Counted from the stretch's first letter, positions 26,226 to 37,573 are shown. The stretch: 64,000 nt of DNA from Chengkuizengella sp. SCS-71B (GCF_040100845.1 NZ_JAZHSH010000001.1:3580501-3644500); one strand, 5' to 3'. Numbers and translations: made by a program. Notes: a model not told the origin generated them from the sequence alone.

Positions 26226-26397
26226 TACAAATTGATTTGAATTAGGCATATATTGTTTAAGACATGAACATATCTTCACATTTTTGGATATAATATGGAG
26301 TACAATAAGAATAATATATATATATAAAACACTGAACTTAAACAAATCCATAAAAGTAATTTTATTCCATTTCTTTGATGATTTTTATGCATTAAAA

Positions 26398-26442
26398 AAC
26401 GAAAAACAACCACTCTGCTGGCTAGAGCGGTTGTTTTTCGTT
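26398..26442. terminator. Terminator after the YkuE-like gene
   Basis: A 14-base perfect stem (AACGAAAAACAACC at 26398-26411 with its complement at 26429-26442), with an inner CTCT/AGAG pairing. A- and T-runs on both sides let it work in either direction; it lies 64 bases after the phosphoesterase stop. Confidence 0.85.
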
Positions 26443-26505
26443 ACTTTATTTCTCTTCATTACAATATAAATTAGTTCCAACCTTTAGACTATATTTATAG
26501 TGCAA

Positions 26506-27369
26506 TTATACTAACGAGGTTTCAAGAGTAATGACTGTAATCTCTGGTCTACAAAAAAAACGAAAAGGATAAATAGTTGTACCTACCCCTTTGTTTGTAT
26601 ATACCTTTAAAGAATCCCCTACTTCATACAAACCATTTACGTACTTTTTAGCCATAGGTGGTGTAATGATATGTCCGATTAAAGGTAATCTTATTTGCCC
26701 TCCATGGCTATGGCCAGAGAGCTGTAGATCTACTTGATAATTGTGTGCAACATCTGCAAAATCTGGCTCATGCGCAAGTAAAATCGTATATGTATCTTTA
26801 TTAGCTTCTAATAATGCTTTGTCCAAATTAGGATTACCATATATAATATCATCAACACCGGTCATATTAATCACTGCATTGTCTCTTTTGATTTGTACAT
26901 TTTCGTTAACAAGAAGGTTGAAATTTGAACGTTTTAAGACTTCAGTTACCCAAGCAGTACTATCTATTCTTATTTTATCATGGTTACCTAATACAGCAAA
27001 TTTACCATAAGGAGCTTCAAACTGTTGTAATTTAAGAATATAGGTTGATAAATTCGAAGCATCTTCATCTACTAAATCACCTGTAAAACAAATGATATCA
27101 GGCTGATGAGCATTTACTTGTTTAATTAAGTCATCAAAATATTGATCATCCATATGAAAACCAAGGTGCAAGTCACTAAAATGAACAATCTTTAATCCTG
27201 AAAACTGTAAAGGTATTCTTTTTGAACTCAACTTTATCTGAGTTGTTTGTAGCCACTTCCTCTCACCAAAATAGGAATAGGTAGGGATGGATACAGATAA
27301 CCCGATAAAAGCTAACCCACTTCTCCACATTTTTCCCAAAAAACTTCTTCTCGATATCTTTTCTTTCAT
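26506..27369 (-). CDS. YkuE-like metallophosphoesterase with twin-arginine signal
   Basis: 287 residues. The N-terminus KISRRSFLGKMWR is a twin-arginine (SRRSFLG) signal followed by a hydrophobic stretch, so export by Tat is likely. The calcineurin-type metal motifs follow in order: HFSDLHLG (DxH), FTGDLVDE (GDxxD), VLGNHDK (GNHD), LLAHEPD and LSGHSHGGQ (GHxH). B. subtilis YkuE is a Tat-exported metal-dependent phosphoesterase of the cell wall, a close match in layout. GAGAGGTTGGA precedes the ATG. It is a single-gene unit between the SDR gene and the rRNA operon. Confidence 0.88.
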   Translation of the reverse strand: MKEKISRRSFLGKMWRSGLAFIGLSVSIPTYSYFGERKWLQTTQIKLSSKRIPLQFSGLKIVHFSDLHLGFHMDDQYFDDLIKQVNAHQPDIICFTGDLVDEDASNLSTYILKLQQFEAPYGKFAVLGNHDKIRIDSTAWVTEVLKRSNFNLLVNENVQIKRDNAVINMTGVDDIIYGNPNLDKALLEANKDTYTILLAHEPDFADVAHNYQVDLQLSGHSHGGQIRLPLIGHIITPPMAKKYVNGLYEVGDSLKVYTNKGVGTTIYPFRFFCRPEITVITLETSLV

Positions 27370-27561
27370 TCCAACCTCTCACATCCCTGGTCAATACATA
27401 TGTTTACACTTTAACAGATTTATTCATAATTTTCATTAAAATGAGATAAAATAATGGAACCAGTTATTTAAATGATATGAATACAAAAAATACTAAAAAA
27501 AACATATAAAAAAAGTTTATATTATGGTATTCGATCATGTTACTTTATCAAAAAAATATAG

Positions 27562-27597
27562 AAAAAAACACTCTGGTTATTCACCAAAGTGTTTTCT
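27562..27597 (-). terminator. Terminator of the rRNA operon
   Basis: A hairpin of AAAACACT with its complement (27565-27572 and 27588-27595), extended by partial pairing around CTGGT/ACCA, with a T-run on the minus strand. It lies directly after the 5S gene. Confidence 0.8.
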
Positions 27598-27600
27598 TTG

Positions 27601-27716
27601 CTTGGCAACGTCCTACTCTCCCAGGACCTTGCGGTCCAAGTACCATCGGCGCTGGAGGGCTTAACGGTCGTGTTCGGTATGGGAACGCGTGGTACCCCTC
27701 CGCCATCATCACCAAA
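27601..27716 (-). rRNA. rrf: 5S ribosomal RNA
   Basis: About 116 bases. On the minus strand it begins TTTGGTGATGATGGCGG and ends in a GCCAAG-type 3' end, with the GAACACG-like and TCCTGGGAGAGTAGGACG-type segments expected of Bacillus 5S. It follows the 16S gene by only about 59 bases, with no 23S gene between them. Confidence 0.93.
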
Positions 27717-27741
27717 CGAATGTATAGAGTGCCTTGCACTC

Positions 27742-27764
27742 TCAAAACTGAAAACGAGTGAACT
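27742..27764 (-). repeat. 3' arm of the pre-16S processing stem
   Basis: This segment is nearly the reverse complement of 29469-29495: AAAACTGAAAACGAGTGAACT here against a complement reading AAAACTGAATAACGAGTGAACT. In the transcript the two would pair across the 16S gene, as in RNase III-type 16S precursor processing. It occupies most of the 16S-5S spacer. Confidence 0.75.
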
Positions 27765-27774
27765 GTATTCTCCA

Positions 27775-29335
<1,561 letters not shown>

Positions 29336-29468
29336 GGTTGCAATCTCTCGATCACAACTATGTTAGAGCGCTTGGCTCATTCTTTGTTACATGTTATATC
29401 CGGGTTCCCAAAAGTTTAAAACTTTTGAGCTATTTGTTTGGATTCCTGAAAAATTTCAAGTCTCCGTA

Positions 29469-29495
29469 AGTTCACTCGTTATTCAGTTTTCAAGG
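29469..29495 (-). repeat. 5' arm of the pre-16S processing stem
   Basis: The leader segment pairs with 27742-27764 (see that entry). It lies about 130 bases before the mature 16S 5' end, within the 29336-29676 gap, which otherwise holds the rRNA leader and promoter and no gene. Confidence 0.75.
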
Positions 29496-29540
29496 TGCAA
29501 ACTCTAGTAATCACATCAACTCTTTAAGAGCGACTAGATT

Positions 29541-29570
29541 AATATAACACATCTTATATCTTCATTGCAA
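29541..29570 (-). promoter_or_regulatory. rRNA operon promoter
   Basis: On the minus strand TTGCAA (29570-29565) and TATATT (29546-29541) are 18 bases apart, within AT-rich upstream sequence, about 200 bases before the 16S gene. The -35 is not perfect. Confidence 0.55.
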
Positions 29571-29676
29571 CAACAATTTTTAAACTATTTTAAATGTTGT
29601 TCAGAAGCGACAAATATAAATATATCAAAATTCTCAATGAATAGCAAGTATTATTTTTTTAAAGATTAGGTAAGCA

Positions 29677-31020
29677 TTACGCCAACCATATAAAGTATGC
29701 AACGAAAACTCCAAACATTAGATACATAATCCAATGCACTTTTCTAGCTTGTCCGTTAAAAATTTTAGTTAAAGGATATAATATAAATCCTAGTGCAATT
29801 CCTGTAGCGATACTAAAGGTTAAAGGCATTGTAATTGCAGTTAAAAAAGCAGGTACAGCTTCTTCAATTTTGTTCCATTCAATTTTACCTAAATTCGCAG
29901 CCATCAATACACCAACCATAATTAAGGCAGGAGCCGTTACTTCTTGAGTAATGACAGATAATAATGGGAAAAAGAATAAAGATAAAGCAAACATACCCGC
30001 AGTTACTACTGAAGCAAATCCTGTGCGACCACCTGCTGCTACACCTGCAGATGATTCTATATATGAAGTTGTTGTAGAAGTACCCATAACTGCACCTGTA
30101 ATGGTAGCTACAGAATCAGCTGTTAAAGCTCTCCCCGCTCTTGGCAGTTTACCATTTTTCATTAGATTCGCTTGTGTAGCCACTCCAACTAATGTTCCTG
30201 CAGTATCAAAGAAATCTACAAATAAAAATGTAAAAATAACGATCCACATACTTGCTGAAAACATAACAGATAGGTCAAATTCTCCATTAATAAATAATGG
30301 ATCAAATAGAGCACCAAAAGCAGAAGCACTTGGAGGTGTCGCTACTGGTGAACCTGTTGGTGGCTCGATGATACCGAATATCATACCTGCAATCGTCGTA
30401 ATGACAATTCCATAAAAAATGGCTCCTTTTAACTTACGTGTCATAAAAATAGCTGTGATTACAATACCAAATATAGCTAATAATGTAGTATTTGCAGATA
30501 AATCACCTAATGATACAAAAGTTGCTTCATTCGCAACAATAATTCCCGCATTTTTCAACCCAATAAAAGCAATGAATAATCCAATACCCGCGGCGGCTGC
30601 ATGTTTTAGCCCAGAAGGAATTGCATTAATGATCGCTTCCCTCACACCTGTAAGTGCTAATATCAAAAATATTATTCCAGAAACTAAAACACCCAAAAGT
30701 GCTTGCTCCCAAGGAATACCCATACCAATGACTACTGAGAAAGTAAAAAATGCATTTAGACCCATACCAGGTGCTAAAGCAATTGGATACTTAGCAAAAA
30801 GACCCATAACTAGTGTACCTATGATTGCAGCGACTGCCGTTGCCGTAAAAACAGCACCAAAATCCATACCAGCAGCACTTAACATATCCGGATTTACAAA
30901 CAAAATATAAGCCATTGCCAAAAATGAAGTGATTCCTGCTACGGTTTCGCGTCTGTAGCTTGTACCATATTTACTAAATTCAAAATATTTCGCAAAACCC
31001 TTTTCATTGTTCATTCCCAT
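29677..31020 (-). CDS. pbuG: NCS2-family purine (guanine/hypoxanthine) permease
   Basis: A polytopic membrane protein of the AzgA/PbuG branch with 12-14 hydrophobic segments. It begins close to FEFSKYGTSYRRETVAGITSF and has FLAMAYILFVNPDML, APGMGLNAFFTFSVV and FVDFFDTAGTLVGVA (the D-F-F-D-T-A-G motif of the family). It imports purine bases with protons. The ATG at 31018-31020 is used; the ORF-opening ATG at 31041 lies within the Shine-Dalgarno GGAGGGG. The guanine riboswitch and terminator immediately upstream explain control by guanine and favour a PbuG-like over an adenine-only role. Confidence 0.88.
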   Translation of the reverse strand: MGMNNEKGFAKYFEFSKYGTSYRRETVAGITSFLAMAYILFVNPDMLSAAGMDFGAVFTATAVAAIIGTLVMGLFAKYPIALAPGMGLNAFFTFSVVIGMGIPWEQALLGVLVSGIIFLILALTGVREAIINAIPSGLKHAAAAGIGLFIAFIGLKNAGIIVANEATFVSLGDLSANTTLLAIFGIVITAIFMTRKLKGAIFYGIVITTIAGMIFGIIEPPTGSPVATPPSASAFGALFDPLFINGEFDLSVMFSASMWIVIFTFLFVDFFDTAGTLVGVATQANLMKNGKLPRAGRALTADSVATITGAVMGTSTTTSYIESSAGVAAGGRTGFASVVTAGMFALSLFFFPLLSVITQEVTAPALIMVGVLMAANLGKIEWNKIEEAVPAFLTAITMPLTFSIATGIALGFILYPLTKIFNGQARKVHWIMYLMFGVFVAYFIWLA

Positions 31021-31060
31021 TAAAAATTTGCCCCTCCACAAAAAAATTTAATATTAGCAC

Positions 31061-31096
31061 AAAAAAACCTGTTGGTATGTCTCTACCAAAGGTTTC
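31061..31096 (-). terminator. Riboswitch-controlled terminator ahead of pbuG
   Basis: On the minus strand AACCTTTGGTA (31094-31084) pairs with TACCAACAGGTT (31077-31067), followed by seven Ts. It lies 40 bases before the pbuG start and about 120 bases after the aptamer, as an expression platform would. Confidence 0.75.
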
Positions 31097-31213
31097 AAAA
31101 AAATGAGCGTATCAACAATTTTCACTATTGTATTATCAAGTTTATCACCTGATAATACCGCGACGAATGACTATAGCAAAATTTAATAAGTGATTTGTTT
31201 AATACACGAAAAA

Positions 31214-31283
31214 TTTTCGAAGTTAGGTCATTTACGGTGACCTTGTAGAGACTCCTGGGCCAATTCCCAGGATTATACGAAAT
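31214..31283 (-). promoter_or_regulatory. Guanine (purine) riboswitch aptamer
   Basis: The minus strand carries the purine aptamer. P1 is UUUCG/CGAAA, J1/2 is UAUAAU, P2 is CCUGGG with CCCAGG, J2/3 contains CUCUAC, P3 is AGGUCA with UGACCU and loop CCGUAAA, and J3/1 is AACUU. The discriminator corresponding to C74 of the B. subtilis xpt aptamer is C, so guanine/hypoxanthine is the expected ligand. The gap 31021-31404 holds this element, its terminator and the guaA terminator. Confidence 0.92.
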
Positions 31284-31353
31284 ATGCAGACTAAATAAGC
31301 CCATTTAAAATTACATCCTAATTTTATGTCCACCACCATATTTTGTCAACAAA

Positions 31354-31399
31354 AAAATCCGAACGTATCTCCCTTTAATGGAATAATAGTTCGGATTTT
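31354..31399 (-). terminator. Terminator of guaA
   Basis: An 11-base stem (AAAATCCGAAC at 31354-31364 with its complement at 31389-31399) followed by a T-run on the minus strand, directly after the guaA stop. Confidence 0.85.
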
Positions 31400-31404
31400 G
31401 ACTC

Positions 31405-32943
31405 TTACTCCCACTCAATCGTAGCAGGTGGTTTAGAGGTGATGTCTAACACAATACGATTCACATGATCCACTTCATTTACTATACGTGTAGAGATCTT
31501 TTCTAAAACATCGTAAGGAATTCGTGCCCAATCTGCAGTCATACCATCAATGGAGGTCACAGCTCGAATACCTACCGTATAGGAATAAGTACGTGCATCT
31601 CCCATGACTCCAACACTTTTCATGTTAGGAAGCGCAGTAAAGTATTGCCAAATTTCACGATCTAACCCTGCTTTATTAATTTCATCACGTAAAATTGCAT
31701 CTGACTCTCTCACAATGGTCAACTTGTCCTCTGTAACTTCACCAAGCACTCGAATCGCTAACCCAGGTCCAGGGAAAGGCTGACGCCAAACGATTTCTTG
31801 AGGCAAACCACACTCTTCTCCCACTTTGCGGACTTCATCTTTAAACAACGTACTTAGAGGTTCAATTAATTCAAATTTCATATCCTCTGGCAAACCGCCA
31901 ACATTATGATGAGACTTAATCGTTTGAGCTGTTTCTGTACCACTTTCAACGATGTCCGTATATAAGGTTCCTTGGGCTAGAAAGTCAAAATCACCAAGTT
32001 TTTTTGATTCATCATCAAATACATATATAAACTCATTTCCGATCAACTTACGTTTCTGTTCAGGATCAGATACTCCTTGTAATTTACCTAAAAAACGATC
32101 CTTAGCATCTATTTTAACTACGTTCATATCAAATTTCCCGCTAAAGGTTTCCATCACACTTTCGGCTTCACCTTTACGAAGTAATCCATGATCAATAAAC
32201 ATACAAGTCAACTGATCACCAATTGCTTTATGTATAAGGATAGCAACTACAGAAGAATCTACTCCCCCGCTAAGCGCACATAAAACCTTACGATTACCTA
32301 CTTTATTTCGAATATCTTGAATTGTATCTTCAACAAATGATTCCATCGTCCAATCACCTGTACAACCACACACATCAAACAAGAAATTTTTGATCATATC
32401 ATTTCCATAAATAGAGTGGCGGACTTCAGGATGAAACTGTACTGCAAACACTTTCTTATCTGGATGACTCATGGCTGCAACTGGAGCATGCTCTGTACTA
32501 GCATCAACTAAGAAACCTGTGGGTGGTTCAATAACTAAATCACTATGGCTCATCCATACCTGCTGATTTTTGTCCAAACCTTTTGTTAAAATACTATGCT
32601 CTTCAAAATCAACCATCGCTTTACCGTACTCTCTACGTTCAGCTCGTTCAACCTTACCTTTTAACTGATGTGAAATTAGTTGCATCCCATAACAAATTCC
32701 AAAAATCGGAATGTTTATGTCATAGATTGCTTCATCAACTAGTGGGGAATTTTCTTCATATACACTTGACGGTCCACCTGAAAATACAATTCCTTTTGGG
32801 TTCAGCTCTAAAATTTTATCAACAGGTGTATTGTAAGGCAGAAGCTCACTGTATACTCCTAAATCTCTAATTCTTCGGGCAATTAATTGATTATATTGAC
32901 CTCCAAAATCTAATACTACGATCATCTCATGTGGTTTGCTCAT
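31405..32943 (-). CDS. guaA: GMP synthase (glutamine-hydrolysing)
   Basis: 512 residues, the usual length. The N-terminal class I glutamine amidotransferase has FGICYGMQ (Cys84) and AVQFHPEV (His). The ATP-pyrophosphatase domain has [13 protein letters not shown] (PP-loop), and the C-terminal dimer domain ends in KPPATIEWE, as in all GuaA. It turns XMP, ATP and glutamine into GMP. The ATG follows AGGAGG with good spacing. It lies after the transglutaminase operon, the same order as in B. subtilis (yeaC-yeaD-yebA-guaA). No riboswitch is visible in its 140-base upstream region. Confidence 0.97.
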   Translation of the reverse strand: MSKPHEMIVVLDFGGQYNQLIARRIRDLGVYSELLPYNTPVDKILELNPKGIVFSGGPSSVYEENSPLVDEAIYDINIPIFGICYGMQLISHQLKGKVERAERREYGKAMVDFEEHSILTKGLDKNQQVWMSHSDLVIEPPTGFLVDASTEHAPVAAMSHPDKKVFAVQFHPEVRHSIYGNDMIKNFLFDVCGCTGDWTMESFVEDTIQDIRNKVGNRKVLCALSGGVDSSVVAILIHKAIGDQLTCMFIDHGLLRKGEAESVMETFSGKFDMNVVKIDAKDRFLGKLQGVSDPEQKRKLIGNEFIYVFDDESKKLGDFDFLAQGTLYTDIVESGTETAQTIKSHHNVGGLPEDMKFELIEPLSTLFKDEVRKVGEECGLPQEIVWRQPFPGPGLAIRVLGEVTEDKLTIVRESDAILRDEINKAGLDREIWQYFTALPNMKSVGVMGDARTYSYTVGIRAVTSIDGMTADWARIPYDVLEKISTRIVNEVDHVNRIVLDITSKPPATIEWE

Positions 32944-32989
32944 TTTTTCCTCCTAAATTGCTCTATGCGTTTATGTACTCAATGAATAC

Positions 32990-33018
32990 ACAATAACAAC
33001 AATTATATGTAACGTCAA
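32990..33018 (-). promoter_or_regulatory. Predicted sigma-A promoter of guaA
   Basis: On the minus strand TTGACG (33018-33013) and TATTGT (32995-32990) are 17 bases apart, about 50 bases before the start codon. A small CTGC..GCAG hairpin lies just upstream. Confidence 0.55.
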
Positions 33019-33082
33019 TGACCCACTGCAATAAGCAGAGGGCTCACTTGAGACTTAAAGCACTGTGATTCTTATTCGTCAA

Positions 33083-35293
33083 TCATTTATTCATCATTTT
33101 GTTCCATAGTTCATTTAATCTTTTCTTAGATATCCATTCATACGGATTTTCGCTGTAACGGAGAACCTCATATTTGGAAGCAAATTCTTTTAGCGCTAAG
33201 TTCTGTTCTTTTTTTGGTAGTTTTAATGCTTCAACGTACTCTCTTATGGATTGTCCTTGGGGAATTTCACCAAAACAATGGAAAAGCTTCACCCAATAAC
33301 GCTCGTATCTCTTTACAAGCATGTCCTTTTTATTTCCCGAGAAATTAAGTTTTCTTAATTTAAACCATAATGCAAGGTCACTTCGCCAATTCAAATAAAC
33401 AATAAGTAAAAATCCAGCAGCTGAACTCAAAACTACAAATTCCCATAACAAGGAATTATTATTTGCTTGATTCTCAGAAGGAGGTTGAGAATCCTTAATT
33501 GATTGTTCAACAATAGATTGATTTAATGCTGTAACCACCTGTTCATCTACATGACTTGTAAAATCAGGTGTTGGTTCAAATGGAATCCAACCAATCCCTT
33601 TAATAAAAACCTCAGGCCATGAATGTGCATCTGAGTTACGAACAATATACTCCTTTAATCCTTCGTTTAATTGTGCATTTGCATTTTGTAATTCTCCAGG
33701 AGCAAAACCTCTTACCCACCTTGCAGGAATTCCAATAGAACGAAGCATGACTACCATAGAGGTTGAAAAATGATCGCAATACCCTAATTTTTGCTCAAAT
33801 AAAAAATGATCTACAAAATCTTCATTTGCTGCTGGGATGACTACTTTTTCTAAATTATATTCATAATTTTCCTTTAAATATTTCTCTATAGCTACCGTTT
33901 TAGAATAGTGATCAATAAATTCACTTGTAATGTCTTCGCTGAGATTCCTCACTCGAGAGGGTAATGATTCAGGAAGTTGTAAATATTTTAAACGTTCATC
34001 TCGATGAAGTTGAATTAGTTCACCATTTAAGTTAGTATTTTGAACCATTTGCGATTGATAGTCTGGTATTTCTACTTTCATTTGATAATACAGTACTTCA
34101 TCATTTAAGTTCTGTATGTTGTATTTTTGTGTAGAAGAATCAAAACGCAATGAGTCTTCAGAATAAAAAGTACCATCACTTGTTACTAAGCCATAAAATT
34201 GATGAATAATACCACCACTAAACACAATATTTCCAAGGTCCTGATTTTGAATTAAAACGTTTTGGTGTATGATTTCTGTTGGTATACTAGTCGCTTCATA
34301 ATATTCATTCGTTTGTTGAGGGGTATTTATAGATTGATCCCAACCCTTTCCATTGTAAAAGCTTTTTGATTCCCCTCGCCAATATGTTTCTCTCTCTGTT
34401 TTGCCTACAAAAACAGGATCATGATTTAGTTGAACCTGCCCACCTAACGTTGAGTTATCAAATCCATAACCACTTAAAAAAGAAAAGTTTCCATTCAAAC
34501 TATAATCCCCATCTACTTTTGCATACGAAGTCATCTCTTTTAAATAGTCATGAATAATAGACAGGTTTAATATTTCAATTTCCTTGGATTTATCCTTTGA
34601 TAAAATCATCCCCACAGAAATAATCATACAAATGATGATTACAACAGAAATAGTCCATATCATTGAATTTTTATTTTGCTGAACGAGTGAGTTCTTTGTA
34701 TGGTGGTGTTTCATTTTAATATAGTGCAGTAACGCCATGGACAGAAGTCCTATCGTTAAACTTCGTATAATCGCCAGCGAAGTATCCATTCCTAATACAA
34801 GTTGTAAAATGAAAAGATACATGATGGTTATCGCTACAAACCATCCACTAATAAGATGGCGAACCATTAAAGTTTGAATGATGGAGATAATAATTGACCA
34901 TCCGAACATAAATATAAAAATTTTATTTTCTTTACTCCATAAATGAAGCTTTCCATCTAATAAGTTGGTTACATCAGATATAGTCACTTGGAAGTACTGT
35001 ACTGAAGCTTGTATATCAAATATATCTTTAGAGTAAAAACCATATATAATGAGAAACCAACAAATACATATTTTTAAAAACCAATTGACTACAAATGGAA
35101 TATGTAAATAATCAATAAATATAAACAATGCTAGAGAGATAGCAAATGGATATATTCCAAACATAGTTTTAAAATTTGATATCGACACCAAAGGATGAAT
35201 CCATTCCCAGCACAAAATAAATAGCAATACACAGATGATTCCGCTTACAATCCAATCTTTAGAACGTTGCAGAGGTTTCACATTATGCTCCAT
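33083..35293 (-). CDS. Membrane transglutaminase-like protein (TgpA/YebA type)
   Basis: 736 residues with several N-terminal transmembrane segments (about residues 15-245), a large outside region and another transmembrane segment near residue 620. The transglutaminase core has KLGYCDHFSTSMVVMLRSIGIPARWVRGF (catalytic Cys), NSDAHSWPEVFI (His) and WIPFEPTPDF (Asp region). A C-terminal cytoplasmic DUF4129-like segment follows. It is the last gene of the MoxR/DUF58/transglutaminase operon. Its substrate is unknown; wall or protein quality roles have been proposed for the family. It overlaps the DUF58 gene by 11 bases. Confidence 0.88.
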   Translation of the reverse strand: MEHNVKPLQRSKDWIVSGIICVLLFILCWEWIHPLVSISNFKTMFGIYPFAISLALFIFIDYLHIPFVVNWFLKICICWFLIIYGFYSKDIFDIQASVQYFQVTISDVTNLLDGKLHLWSKENKIFIFMFGWSIIISIIQTLMVRHLISGWFVAITIMYLFILQLVLGMDTSLAIIRSLTIGLLSMALLHYIKMKHHHTKNSLVQQNKNSMIWTISVVIIICMIISVGMILSKDKSKEIEILNLSIIHDYLKEMTSYAKVDGDYSLNGNFSFLSGYGFDNSTLGGQVQLNHDPVFVGKTERETYWRGESKSFYNGKGWDQSINTPQQTNEYYEATSIPTEIIHQNVLIQNQDLGNIVFSGGIIHQFYGLVTSDGTFYSEDSLRFDSSTQKYNIQNLNDEVLYYQMKVEIPDYQSQMVQNTNLNGELIQLHRDERLKYLQLPESLPSRVRNLSEDITSEFIDHYSKTVAIEKYLKENYEYNLEKVVIPAANEDFVDHFLFEQKLGYCDHFSTSMVVMLRSIGIPARWVRGFAPGELQNANAQLNEGLKEYIVRNSDAHSWPEVFIKGIGWIPFEPTPDFTSHVDEQVVTALNQSIVEQSIKDSQPPSENQANNNSLLWEFVVLSSAAGFLLIVYLNWRSDLALWFKLRKLNFSGNKKDMLVKRYERYWVKLFHCFGEIPQGQSIREYVEALKLPKKEQNLALKEFASKYEVLRYSENPYEWISKKRLNELWNKMMNK

Positions 35294-36458
35294 GTTTCAA
35301 TCCTCCTTGTTTTATTTCTGAATGAGAATCACGTGACTTGACAAGTTCAATATGACATCCCATTTCTTCCAGTGATTTTATATATTTCCTTTGCTTAATA
35401 TTTAATACTGCAGATTCATAAATGAACACAATATTTATTTTCCTCAACTGTTTTCTTAAAAAAAGACATGTATTAATGAATTGATCATCTAAATTAGAAG
35501 TGATACACACATTTGCAACATCCTTATGTAAACTCATCATTTGATGACGGATGGTTTCATAGAAAGAACCTTCACCATTAGGAGTCACAGTTGCTAAAAA
35601 CTCAAAAACTTGTTGCATATTAATTGATGATGATAAAGGCTCTTTATATTGTTCAAGGTTATTACTTACTAAACCCATTCCAAACTTCTGATTTTTCCCA
35701 TAAATTAATAAACTTGCAGCTATTTGAACCGCTGTTTCAAAACATGACGAATCTAATTGATCTGCATTTTGAAAAGCATCCAAAAACACCATCATTTGTT
35801 GATCAACGGAAAATTCACGTTCTTTTGTTTTTAATTTGTTTGACTTTGCGGACATTTTCCAATGAATGCGATTCATTGGATCACTATAGCTGTAATCACG
35901 AACCCCACTAAATTGAAGAGATTCATGACTTCTTTTCGATGATGTCTGATTGCTATCTTCTGATTCACTATGTATATTTCTCCATTTTACGATAGGAAAC
36001 GGTTCAGGATATACAATGAAATGCAGCTTTGATTTAACCATTATCTTTTTATGAATGAAACCAAACAAATCTTTTATAACAATTTGAATTCCTTCTGATC
36101 TATACTTCCCTCTTTGACTATTTACGATAAGATAATCGTATTGAAAAGTTGATTGAAATTTTGGCAAGTAAGTTTGTTTATGCCATTCATCCTCTACTAT
36201 GACCCATACAAAAGGAATCCAAGTTTGAAGGTGTATGTTCACTTTCACCAAAATATTTTCACCTGAGGTCCATTTTTCACTAGATATTTCCCTTTGAGCT
36301 TTCAACTTTCGATTCGTCAATCTCACAATGATGAAATAAAGCAATAATAAACTAAGACAATAACTCACAAACCAAGATGAATACCCACCTTTAAACCAGC
36401 TATAACTAAGTGAACTAGCCCACATAAGTAAAATAAATATCATCTTCAAATTATTCAT
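35283..36458 (-). CDS. DUF58 (von Willebrand-like) membrane protein, YeaD type
   Basis: 391 residues with two N-terminal hydrophobic segments and a vWA-like DUF58 domain. The characteristic motif is GVRDYSYSDPMNRIHWKMSAKSNKL (residues about 195-220), followed by MMVFLDAF (MIDAS-like strand). Proteins of this family work with MoxR ATPases, and the gene lies between the MoxR and transglutaminase genes. AGAAGGTTG precedes the ATG. Confidence 0.88.
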   Translation of the reverse strand: MNNLKMIFILLMWASSLSYSWFKGGYSSWFVSYCLSLLLLYFIIVRLTNRKLKAQREISSEKWTSGENILVKVNIHLQTWIPFVWVIVEDEWHKQTYLPKFQSTFQYDYLIVNSQRGKYRSEGIQIVIKDLFGFIHKKIMVKSKLHFIVYPEPFPIVKWRNIHSESEDSNQTSSKRSHESLQFSGVRDYSYSDPMNRIHWKMSAKSNKLKTKEREFSVDQQMMVFLDAFQNADQLDSSCFETAVQIAASLLIYGKNQKFGMGLVSNNLEQYKEPLSSSINMQQVFEFLATVTPNGEGSFYETIRHQMMSLHKDVANVCITSNLDDQFINTCLFLRKQLRKINIVFIYESAVLNIKQRKYIKSLEEMGCHIELVKSRDSHSEIKQGGLKHGA

Positions 36459-36470
36459 TAATTCAACCTT

Positions 36471-37457
36471 CTAACCTAATGAGACATATTTTAGTGTTGG
36501 TATCGGAAGCTCTTCCCTTAATTTTATTAAAACTGAAGTAGAACTCACACCTGTCATCTCTAAGTCTTGCTTTAACACAACACGATGAGCAAATATAGGT
36601 AAAATAAGTTCTTTGATATCATCAGGTATGACATAATCCCTTCCTCTGATAAAAGCTAAAGCTTGAGAAGCTTTCATTAAATCTATTGAAGCACGAGGAC
36701 TCACACCTAGTAATAGATGTGGATGTCGGCGTGTAGCTTCAGATATTTGAACAATATATTCTTTTAAAGCACCGTCCACGTGAATCGTCTTAGCTTTTTT
36801 TTGTAATTCTACTATCTCTTCTTTGAATAACACTGTTTTTAATGTTTCTATTGGGTGACCGTTTTGTACTCTTTCCAACATGCTTACTTCCTGCTCTTTT
36901 TTAGGATAACCAAGATGAATTTTCATTAAAAACCGATCCATTTGCGCTTCAGGCAAAACGTATGTTCCTTCATATTCATAAGGATTTTGTGTTGCTAGAA
37001 TCATAAATGGAGCCGGTAGTTTATATGTTGTTCCATCTACGGTTAAGCTTTTTTCAGCCATCGCTTCAAGTAAAGCAGACTGTGTTTTTGCCGACGTACG
37101 ATTAATTTCATCAGCAAGCACAATGTTGGACATCAATGGTCCTGGTCTAAATTCAAATTCTCTAGTTTTTTGATTGTACATTGAAATACCCGTAATATCA
37201 GTTGGCAATAAATCCGGTGTAAACTGGATGCGATTGAAAGAACAATCAATAGATTTTGCCAGTGCTCGCACGAGCATTGTTTTCCCTACACCAGGAATAT
37301 CTTCTATTAAGGCATGCCCTTGACTAATGAATGCAATGAGCACCTTTTCAATCGAATCTCTCTTTCCTATGATGACTTTCTCTATGTTTTGTATCACTCT
37401 TTCTATCATTTCTTGTGGTTGTTCAAATAAAAATGAAGAAGCATCTCTAGTATCCAA
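36471..37457 (-). CDS. MoxR-family AAA+ ATPase
   Basis: 328 residues with Walker A in IEDIPGVGKTMLVRA, Walker B in VLADEINRTSAKTQSALLEAM, sensor I in MILATQNP, and the C-terminal lid GVSPRASIDLMKAS. MoxR ATPases act as chaperone-like remodellers with the DUF58 partner encoded next. The start is TTG (37455-37457) with GAGGAGG ahead; no ATG lies nearer. First gene of the three-gene operon. Confidence 0.92.
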   Translation of the reverse strand: MDTRDASSFLFEQPQEMIERVIQNIEKVIIGKRDSIEKVLIAFISQGHALIEDIPGVGKTMLVRALAKSIDCSFNRIQFTPDLLPTDITGISMYNQKTREFEFRPGPLMSNIVLADEINRTSAKTQSALLEAMAEKSLTVDGTTYKLPAPFMILATQNPYEYEGTYVLPEAQMDRFLMKIHLGYPKKEQEVSMLERVQNGHPIETLKTVLFKEEIVELQKKAKTIHVDGALKEYIVQISEATRRHPHLLLGVSPRASIDLMKASQALAFIRGRDYVIPDDIKELILPIFAHRVVLKQDLEMTGVSSTSVLIKLREELPIPTLKYVSLG

Positions 37458-37573
37458 TGATATAAACCTCCTCTATCACATTTGGTTCTTTTATTCTATT
37501 ATTTCCATTTTTTTAGTATTTTATAACGTTAGAAAAAAAGAGAATATCATTTGGAAGACTTTTTCCAAGCAAA

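Noticed and set aside
29951-30910. Plus-strand frames of 154 and 163 residues opposite the purine permease
   Set aside because: They are antisense shadows of a membrane-protein gene, with low-complexity Ala/Pro/Ile composition and no ribosome binding site.
32944-33082. A second purine riboswitch upstream of guaA
   Set aside because: None of the aptamer junction motifs are present; only an ordinary promoter is seen.
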